This document shows positions 1 to 5,680 of a stretch of DNA of 7,078 nt, piece after piece; within the stretch, counting starts at the first letter, position 1, and the number at the start of each line of letters is the position of its first letter. The DNA is from Bacteroidota bacterium (GTDB taxonomy: Bacteria > Bacteroidota > Bacteroidia > Chitinophagales > Chitinophagaceae), in assembly GCA_023429365.1 (NCBI GenBank), contig JAEYVW010000384.1, forward strand, positions 1 to 7,078, read 5' to 3'. The notes under the pieces are model-generated. The model ran no database searches. It saw only the letters and a list, made by a program, of their open reading frames with translations, and was not told the origin of the DNA. Both the position numbers and the translations under genes were made by a program.

Positions 1-51
1 CGTTACATAATCTTCCGCCTGTTTTACAATTTGCTTCTCTGTATTTTTCAT
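1..51 (-). CDS. N-terminal fragment of a third operon gene (unidentified, partial)
   Basis: On the minus strand an ATG at 51-49 opens a frame with no stop through position 1, giving 17 codons: MKNTEKQIVKQAEDYVT. It starts one base after the TAG stop (55-53) of the large upstream gene, a spacing typical of translationally coupled genes. The ATG is followed by an A-rich lysine/asparagine start common in Bacteroidota. The predicted start is a charged amphipathic helix with no signal peptide, so the product is probably cytoplasmic. Small HD-domain phosphohydrolases can begin with similar helices, but 17 residues cannot identify a family, so no function is assigned. The rest lies outside the window. 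A chance open frame this short is possible. The spacing is the main support. Confidence 0.55.
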   Translation of the reverse strand, partial: MKNTEKQIVKQAEDYVT

Positions 52-52
52 A

Positions 53-3000
53 CTAAAAGGTAATATTAAACTTCGTACCAAGTGAAAAGTTAAACACCCT
101 GTCCTCTTTTGACCAGCCCACTGTTGCCGAAAGTATCGCGAGGTTAAAGGGATTATAGTAAAACCCGCCACCGGCCGCATAATGCCATCGCTTAACTGTG
201 TCATTTCGGTACCAGACACGTGCAACATCGTTGAAAACGATCAGGCCAACCTGCCCGGGAAAAATATAAGACCGGCTGTCGAATAATTTGATCCTGAACT
301 CGAGGCTTCCATAAGCAAGCGAGGTACCGGTAAACCGGTTCTTCCGGAACCCGCGCAACACGTTATTTTGTCCTACCGACAATGCCTGGAAATAATCTAC
401 GTCTTCGTTGAAGATATGTCCGCCGCCTGCCTTGATCACGCCAATTACCCGGGCAGGAATCTTCAGGCTGGCATAGATAGTCATATCCGACTCGATCTTG
501 TTCAGTCGCTCGCCCGAATTTCCGAGCGGCTGCAGCCAGGTGAAGCGATTCACCCACCTGATACCACGTGTGGGGAACAGATCGCTGTTCAGATTGTCCA
601 ACTCAATACCAGCCTTAATACCCGCGTACGTTTTTGACGTGTACACTGCAAGAGAATCTAGACCTGCTTCTGAAGGTTTGGACAGAATATAATCTTCGTT
701 ATTAGCAAGCCGGTTCCAGTAATGGTAAACCGATGGTCCGACGAGGAAACTAAGTTTGCCAAAGTATTTTTTCCGAAGCATTATATCCGCCTCGGCAAAT
801 TTGTAGCGTGTACGGTAAAAGCGAGCGGGTTTTGAATCGTCAAGGGTGGTGCCGTTCCCAAACCCAAAAAAATTGTTGAGTGCCGGACTATTGATCTGTC
901 CATGTAGTACAATGTCGGTACCTGCGAAAACACTGATAAGTTCTCCGTGGTATTTTACCTGCCAGGCCTTTCGTGCCAGGGCAAACAGTGCCGAAAGTTT
1001 ATGTTCGCTCGCGAAGGGCTGCTTTCGAAATCCAAACCGCGTGATCCAAAGCCCGGTGCCCAGTAAAAATCCATCGTCTTCGTTGAAACCAACAATAACA
1101 CGCGGAAAACGATTTATCGGGTAGTTGAAATGCCGGATATTAAATTCATTTATATTGGGGTCATCCTTGAAATATGTTTTTGTTCCTCGGTTTGATATAA
1201 TAAAATTGGTGTCAGCGGTATTGTCATACACAAATGTGCGGAGCCTGCTGTTGATAAAAAACGAATCGTTTCCCCGTCCACCAATCATCCGGATACGTAT
1301 ACTGGAATGCATGCCGCTGTCGATTTCGAATCTATCCTCTCCATTAAAACCATAAAGTCTTATTTCCTTTGTAACGGCGGGATCAAATACCCGGTGATAC
1401 ATTACAAAATTTGTATCTGCATGTTTACGATAGGAAAAAACAGTTAGCGACAGGCTGTCATTTTGTGAACTGATCGAAAATTTTTCATTCTCATTGCTTC
1501 CGAGGACATCCACTTCTTTTGAAAGAAACCGGTAGTATTTTAAAGATTCATGTACCAGCATCTTCTTACGGCTGACAAGCTTCTCAACGATCTTATCTCC
1601 ACTGATGGCATAGATTTCAGGCGGCATCTTGTGTATGGCAGACTCTATTTTTGCATCCGTTAGCTTCTGGGTAAAATCTAATGCCACCCGATGCCATCTG
1701 GGTTCATCGAGGTTGTTAAGATAAAGACGGTCAAAATCCTTTGACACCATATTCAGCTTATTTATATCGGGCAAATTATGTCGCAACCCCTTCAGGAACG
1801 GAATGCGACGGCCAGACATATATTTTACGATCAAACCATCTGAATAAAAAAATGCCTGGTCGCGATCGCGGGGTATGGGAACAAACAATTTCCCCTGGCC
1901 AGTATCGCGCGTGATCCATTTCCACTGATCAAAATGGCGATCCCAGTCAGCAATCAACATATCAAGCAAACGCGCTTTTAATACAGCCTCCTGGTCAACA
2001 GTATTGTCGTTATCGTCGCGCATGCTGTTGAACAGTTTATAACTGCTCTTGCCATCAAGGCCCTCGGGATCTTTTCGCTCCAGCATACAGATCTTATTGG
2101 CAAAAAGTGGCCTGTAATATCCTAGTGACGGATCATCGGGTACATAAAAAAATTCGGGGGTGGCAACCAGTATATTCGTGGTGTCGGCCAACACCGGTAT
2201 GGCGAGCGGCGCGTAGGGATGTGCAGCCGAGATTAGATCCTGTACAATATTGGATGCAAAGCTCTCCCTGAAATTAGCAGGTATGGCCCCAGACGGGTCT
2301 TTATCAATGGTACGCAGGGCCCATTCATTGCCCGCCTTGTCTTTCAATTGCAGGGACCTGGTTTGTTTTCCTCCACCAACGCCTTCAATAGTAAACCCCC
2401 CTTTTTCCTTATTCACATTAAACACTTTCAGGTTGACTGGCGTAGACCATTCTTCCCGGTAATTTTTGCCATTAAAAAATTGCTTCAGGCTTCCCGCATC
2501 GTCGTATTGTCCGCTCGCTGGCGCTTTTACAAAATCCTCGTACACATAAGTCACCGGTTGTACGGTATCTTCGGGCAGCGGGGGTAGTTTTGAGTAGTCC
2601 AGGATCCGTTCGGAGTATGCCAGCTTTAAAGAATCATCGGGTTTAGCGTTAAGGGTATAAAAATTTGCTCTGACCGTTTTATTTTTCAGAATATCCAGCG
2701 TGGCAAACCCAAGTTCCCGCGCGGCAAACTCAGCCTTTCGGCCAGGCGATACACGGGTAGTTTTACATCCGCTTCCACTAACTATATAATTATAGCTGCT
2801 GTCGCGCAACAATTGCAAGGCATGTTCATGACCGGCCACCATGATCACATGGGGATGTGTCTGCACTGCTTCCATCACACGGTTGATCATATTGGTGTAA
2901 GAAGGATGTTTGATATCCTGTGGAGTACCGAATACGCTGCGGGCGATCGGGTATGCGGAGCCTATTAAAGGTAAGGGGATATATAAATGCTCACGCAGTT

Positions 3001-3694
3001 CGGTAAACGGGAAAATATGCTGCTTCCAGGTAAAATATCCTCCATGCGGACCGTTACTCTTAAAAGGATGGTGCGTGGCGAGCAGTACAAGCTTTTTATA
3101 GTTCTTATTGAGGATATCACCCAGTTCGTTTATCACTTCATCTTCTGTCTTGTATTCACAATCTGATTCAACACCCGGTTTATCGTTGGAATGGATCCAC
3201 CATTGGCTATCCATCACCACCAGTACCACATCGTCGCCGATCTCTATTTCCACCGGGCCCGGGCATCCTGTTTTAGGAAAAAACTCTATGTTTCCTTCCC
3301 CATAGCGATCAACATAATTCTGTTGCCGAATGACGGTTTCGAGCCCGCGCACGCCGCCATTTTCCCAGTCATGGTTACCCGGGATCATATAGCCTTTTGC
3401 AGCAGTACCTTTCAACAGGTTGATTTGCGAATCCAGGGCGGCCTTGATATCCGAATAGCGGGAATAAGTCTCGTGAGGAAGGCCTGCATCGTAGAGATTG
3501 TCGCCGAGATATACAACGACCGTATTTTTATCCAGCTTTATATTGTTGCGGATGGCGCTTAGCACCGAGGGCTTATCGGGGTACAGGGCACCAGCATCAC
3601 CTACCAGTATTACTCTTGTTTTTACCGAATCGGATTGCGCCGGGAGCAGATAACAGAGGCCCAGTAAAAAGATCATCAGAACTACCCTGCGCAT
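53..3694 (-). CDS. Outer-membrane metallophosphoesterase / kinase-like / Omp85 barrel fusion protein
   Basis: A 1213-residue exported protein. Residues 1-20 form a signal peptide (Arg-Arg, hydrophobic core, ending LLPAQ). Residues about 27-345 are a calcineurin-type phosphoesterase of the TRAP/purple-acid-phosphatase kind. All expected metal ligands are visible: D33 (GDAG), D65 and Y68 (GDNLY), N107 (GNHDW), H208/H209 (THHP) and H289/H291 (GHEH). It should hydrolyse phosphate esters; the substrate is unknown. Residues about 415-720 carry kinase-like signatures: a glycine-rich GVGGGKQTRSLQL, WALRTIDKDPSG, then LIADWDRHFDQW (583-591) and PIPRDRDQAF (606-615). These resemble CotH-type atypical kinases; this is inference. 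Residues 775-812 hold GEDRFEI and GGRGNDSF. From about 860 to the end are alternating aromatic beta strands, LRGFR (1113-1117, equivalent to the Omp85 VRGF/Y motif) and a terminal ITF beta-signal. No POTRA domain is evident. The gene starts two bases after the upstream lipoprotein gene, implying an operon. Phosphoesterase and barrel are secure; the middle assignment and cell-surface topology are not. Confidence 0.9.
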   Translation of the reverse strand: MRRVVLMIFLLGLCYLLPAQSDSVKTRVILVGDAGALYPDKPSVLSAIRNNIKLDKNTVVVYLGDNLYDAGLPHETYSRYSDIKAALDSQINLLKGTAAKGYMIPGNHDWENGGVRGLETVIRQQNYVDRYGEGNIEFFPKTGCPGPVEIEIGDDVVLVVMDSQWWIHSNDKPGVESDCEYKTEDEVINELGDILNKNYKKLVLLATHHPFKSNGPHGGYFTWKQHIFPFTELREHLYIPLPLIGSAYPIARSVFGTPQDIKHPSYTNMINRVMEAVQTHPHVIMVAGHEHALQLLRDSSYNYIVSGSGCKTTRVSPGRKAEFAARELGFATLDILKNKTVRANFYTLNAKPDDSLKLAYSERILDYSKLPPLPEDTVQPVTYVYEDFVKAPASGQYDDAGSLKQFFNGKNYREEWSTPVNLKVFNVNKEKGGFTIEGVGGGKQTRSLQLKDKAGNEWALRTIDKDPSGAIPANFRESFASNIVQDLISAAHPYAPLAIPVLADTTNILVATPEFFYVPDDPSLGYYRPLFANKICMLERKDPEGLDGKSSYKLFNSMRDDNDNTVDQEAVLKARLLDMLIADWDRHFDQWKWITRDTGQGKLFVPIPRDRDQAFFYSDGLIVKYMSGRRIPFLKGLRHNLPDINKLNMVSKDFDRLYLNNLDEPRWHRVALDFTQKLTDAKIESAIHKMPPEIYAISGDKIVEKLVSRKKMLVHESLKYYRFLSKEVDVLGSNENEKFSISSQNDSLSLTVFSYRKHADTNFVMYHRVFDPAVTKEIRLYGFNGEDRFEIDSGMHSSIRIRMIGGRGNDSFFINSRLRTFVYDNTADTNFIISNRGTKTYFKDDPNINEFNIRHFNYPINRFPRVIVGFNEDDGFLLGTGLWITRFGFRKQPFASEHKLSALFALARKAWQVKYHGELISVFAGTDIVLHGQINSPALNNFFGFGNGTTLDDSKPARFYRTRYKFAEADIMLRKKYFGKLSFLVGPSVYHYWNRLANNEDYILSKPSEAGLDSLAVYTSKTYAGIKAGIELDNLNSDLFPTRGIRWVNRFTWLQPLGNSGERLNKIESDMTIYASLKIPARVIGVIKAGGGHIFNEDVDYFQALSVGQNNVLRGFRKNRFTGTSLAYGSLEFRIKLFDSRSYIFPGQVGLIVFNDVARVWYRNDTVKRWHYAAGGGFYYNPFNLAILSATVGWSKEDRVFNFSLGTKFNITF

Positions 3695-3696
3695 GA

Positions 3697-4578
3697 TTAT
3701 CGTTTATGATATGAAAAGAATAAAATGTCAGCCACACCAACATCCGCCGCCTCATTTGAAATGATCATGCCCCCGGAAGGTGCAAACGTGAGCCCTTCCG
3801 GCTGTTTAAAAATTGCCGGATCTATGCGGTAAGATTTTTTCAGCCGGCCGTTTACATCCATTACCACTAATACTTTATTGACAGAGGAAATGATATAAAG
3901 CATACCGTCTTTTGGATTGATGGAGGCCGCTGAAGGTTTAAACTTCATTTTTTCTTCTCCAAGTGACTTCGCTATCTGAGTTACATCTATCTTAAAGGGC
4001 GAAGTTTCATATTTACCCGTGGTAGGATCAAAAGCGAAAGTGGAAAGGGAATGTTTTTTGTCCGCATCACAATCCTTACAGATCAGTATCAGTTTGTGGC
4101 GGGTAGAATCCCAATATAGTATCTCAAATTCGTCCTCACCAGATCCCTGGTCGAAAACATATTTTTGCACACCAATAGATGACGCCCCGTTTTTTGTTGT
4201 ATCAAATGAGAGTCTTAGAATATTACCGGTACTCTCCAATACATAAAATATGCTGTCTCGCAAAACAAGGTCTTCAAAATCGGCACCTTTTGAAAATGGC
4301 CAGTGCTTGATACGTCTTCCATTACTAATTTTATAAAGCCATCCTTTTTCGTCATTGATGGCAAATATGGAGCTGTCGGGAGGATAATAGGCAACGCCTG
4401 AAATCTCATCCAGTTCCAGTGGCAGCTTTAACTGTACCGCCTTCCCCATATTAAAACCATCGGGACTTTCAAATTTCATCCCTGCCGTACGATCAGTAGA
4501 TCCGCAATGGAGCGATATAATGCCGATCAGGCAATAGAGTAATTTTTTAATACAAGCATTCATACGATCGCTATGCAT
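3697..4578 (-). CDS. SdiA-regulated-type beta-propeller lipoprotein
   Basis: 293 residues from the first ATG. Starting at Met6 (ATG at 4563-4561) gives a cleaner lipoprotein signal: MNACIKK, a hydrophobic run LLYCLIGIISL, then Cys25 followed by GS. The lipobox SLHC is loose, as is common in Bacteroidota, so lipid anchoring is likely but not certain. The mature part has the recurring motifs of the SdiA-regulated family (six-bladed propeller): LDEISGVAYYP (56-66), INDEKGWLY (74-82), ADFEDL (99-104), LESTGNIL (114-121), EDEFEILYWD (148-157), KPSAASINPKDGMLYIISS (214-232), QPEGL (259-263) and ISNEAAD (273-279). Family members are extracytoplasmic and often poorly characterised; binding rather than catalysis is the usual guess. 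It is the first gene of a minus-strand operon, and its TAA is two bases from the ATG of the phosphoesterase/Omp85 gene. That suggests a partner or cofactor of that protein at the outer membrane. The substrate or partner is unknown. Confidence 0.85.
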   Translation of the reverse strand: MHSDRMNACIKKLLYCLIGIISLHCGSTDRTAGMKFESPDGFNMGKAVQLKLPLELDEISGVAYYPPDSSIFAINDEKGWLYKISNGRRIKHWPFSKGADFEDLVLRDSIFYVLESTGNILRLSFDTTKNGASSIGVQKYVFDQGSGEDEFEILYWDSTRHKLILICKDCDADKKHSLSTFAFDPTTGKYETSPFKIDVTQIAKSLGEEKMKFKPSAASINPKDGMLYIISSVNKVLVVMDVNGRLKKSYRIDPAIFKQPEGLTFAPSGGMIISNEAADVGVADILFFSYHKR

Positions 4579-4846
4579 TATTCAAATCTTTTGCCATTAA
4601 ATAGAATATAATGAAATCCGGAATATTTGTTGATGCTTAGAATAGTATAGCGCCGGCTTTAATCACAATTGAGCAATAATTTCCACACTACAGGCAATAC
4701 CTATTGTTCCAACGACAGTTCCGTAAAGATACTGACTATCGCCTGGCATTTTTAGCGCCTCCCCCCTCTCAACACCTGCACATGCCTTTTCTCTAAACAA
4801 TACCGATGGTTTCGTTTTTGTCCATCCCTAATAACCATTACCAAAA
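4579..4846. other. Divergent intergenic region between the lipoprotein operon and araR
   Basis: 268 bases with no open frame I would call a gene. It must hold the promoter of the leftward operon and probably upstream control sequence for araR. For the leftward operon the best -7 candidate on the minus strand is AAGATTTG (4590-4583), one mismatch from TAnnTTTG, with no convincing -33 TTTG. If real, transcription would begin close to the first ATG and favour the internal Met6 start. A perfect 12-base palindrome, CAATACCTATTG, lies at 4695-4706. A looser pair ATGGTT (4806-4811) and AACCAT (4833-4838) is separated by 21 bases. No terminator, tRNA or riboswitch-like element was recognised. Confidence 0.5.
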
Positions 4847-5587
4847 ATGATCTCTATTTTTGGGACAAATCATGCTATGGCTTTAAAATACCCCGCGGAA
4901 CGCTTAGCGGTCGCGGTTGACTGTGTCATCTTTGGTTTTGATGGAAAGGAACTGAAACTATTGCTCATACACCGTGGTTTCGAACCTGAAAAAGGGAAAT
5001 GGAGCCTGATGGGTGGTTTCGTGCAGCGTAATGAGAGCCTCGAACAGGCTGCAGCCCGGGTATTGCATAAACTCACGGGTTTGAGAGATGTTTATATGGA
5101 ACAGGTACATGCTTTTGGCGATCCACGCCGGGATCCGCTGGAGCGCACAATCTCCGTGGTGTACTTTGCACTGATCGATATCCATGAATATGAAAAGCAA
5201 CTGAGTGATGACTTCCACCCCGAGTGGTTCTCATTAAAAAAGCTGCCCAAACTGATCTTTGACCACAGGATCTTAGCTGAGAGGTCACGCCAAAGACTAC
5301 AGTATAAAGCGGCTTTGCATCCCATACTTTTTGAATTACTGCCCGACCGTTTCACGATTCCACAACTACTCAACCTTTATAAAGCCGTGTACCAGATTGA
5401 TCTTGATAAAAGAAATTTCATCCGCAAGTTGTCTAATGCTAAACTCCTGATCAAACAAAAGGACAAAGAAAAACAAAGTTCAAAACGCGGCGCTTATTAC
5501 TACAGACTGGATAAACGTAAATACACACGAACCGTTCAGGCTTTTATGAGTTTTCTTCCTGCTAAATTTTTCACTGGCAATGTTTAG
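4847..5587 (+). CDS. araR: AraR-type Nudix/winged-helix transcriptional regulator of L-arabinose use
   Basis: 246 residues from ATG 4847. An alternative ATG at 4877 (Met11, MALKYPAERLAVAVDCVIFG) gives 236 residues and starts closer to where I recall Bacteroides AraR starting; I favour it slightly. Residues about 23-150 are a Nudix fold (DCVIFGF, KWSLMGGFVQ). The Nudix box has G57, E63, R71, G78 and L79, but the three glutamates of REUxEE are V72, K75 and L76, so hydrolysis is unlikely. DVYMEQVHAFGDPRRDPLER and LIFDH are landmarks I remember from the Bacteroides AraR/NrtR-like group. Residues about 160-230 form a winged helix-turn-helix (LLPDRFTIPQLLNLYKAVYQ, DKRNFIRKL, SKRGAYYYRL). In Bacteroides the homologue represses arabinose genes and is released by L-arabinose bound to the Nudix-like domain. 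Here araB follows after 93 bases on the same strand, which supports that role over NAD-related NrtR or xylose control. Confidence 0.85.
   Translation: MISIFGTNHAMALKYPAERLAVAVDCVIFGFDGKELKLLLIHRGFEPEKGKWSLMGGFVQRNESLEQAAARVLHKLTGLRDVYMEQVHAFGDPRRDPLERTISVVYFALIDIHEYEKQLSDDFHPEWFSLKKLPKLIFDHRILAERSRQRLQYKAALHPILFELLPDRFTIPQLLNLYKAVYQIDLDKRNFIRKLSNAKLLIKQKDKEKQSSKRGAYYYRLDKRKYTRTVQAFMSFLPAKFFTGNV
4855..4862 (+). promoter_or_regulatory. Possible Bacteroidota -7 element for araR
   Basis: TATTTTTG matches TAnnTTTG perfectly and lies 15 bases upstream of the second in-frame ATG (4877). If it is used, the transcript would start around 4867-4870, downstream of ATG 4847, and translation would have to begin at 4877. 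No TTG/TTTG is seen at the usual -33 distance, and the element sits in a T-run, so a chance match is quite possible. Confidence 0.3.
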
Positions 5588-5592
5588 CCAGT
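5573..5592 (+). other. Inverted repeat spanning the araR stop codon
   Basis: ACTGGC (5573-5578) and GCCAGT (5587-5592) are perfect complements around an 8-base loop, with the araR TAG (5585-5587) inside the structure. No T-run follows directly, so it is not a classic intrinsic terminator. A separate weak stem, TGATT (5611-5615) with AATCA (5630-5634), is followed by nine T residues (5638-5646) and could give partial termination between araR and araB. Both are small, and folding was judged by eye. Confidence 0.3.
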
Positions 5593-5643
5593 AAGCAAGT
5601 TCCGCATTTATGATTATTTGACAGACGGCAATCAGAATTTTTT

Positions 5644-5672
5644 TTTGTTTCAGTTTATAAGTGTTATTTTAA
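5644..5672 (+). promoter_or_regulatory. Weak candidate araB promoter
   Basis: TTTG at 5644-5647 could be a Bacteroidota -33 element. It is followed after 17 bases by TATTTTAA (5665-5672), which keeps the TA and central T residues of TAnnTTTG but lacks the terminal TG. The spacing is at the short end for this phylum. The -7-like part lies inside the inverted repeat centred at 5668, so a repressor bound there would block it. This would leave a leader of only a few bases. The evidence is thin. Confidence 0.25.
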
Positions 5673-5679
5673 CATTAAT
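5657..5679 (+). promoter_or_regulatory. Candidate AraR operator in front of araB
   Basis: A 23-base inverted repeat ends one base before the araB ATG. The core is perfect: TGTTA (5662-5666), TTT spacer (5667-5669), TAACA (5670-5674). Extending to ten-base arms, 8 of 10 positions pair. It sits in the AraR-AraB gap and overlaps the likely promoter/start region, which suits repression by a dimeric winged-helix protein. Assignment to AraR is inferred from position and symmetry. I did not find a second copy in front of araR. Confidence 0.45.
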
Positions 5680-5680
5680 C

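Noticed and set aside
3191..3562. 123-codon plus-strand open frame opposite the phosphoesterase domain
   Set aside because: It lies wholly inside a well-supported gene on the other strand, has no recognisable motifs, and is best explained as a shadow of that gene.
4595..4613. CATTA / TAATG inverted repeat upstream of the lipoprotein gene
   Set aside because: Five AT-rich bases with a 9-base spacer and no extension are expected by chance in such sequence.
5092..5373. Minus-strand open frames opposite araR
   Set aside because: They overlap the conserved Nudix and linker coding sequence of araR and show no family features.
4847..5587. NrtR-type NAD regulator or active ADP-ribose pyrophosphatase
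   Set aside because: The Nudix box lacks all three REUxEE glutamates and the adjacent gene is araB, not NAD biosynthesis, so the AraR assignment fits better.
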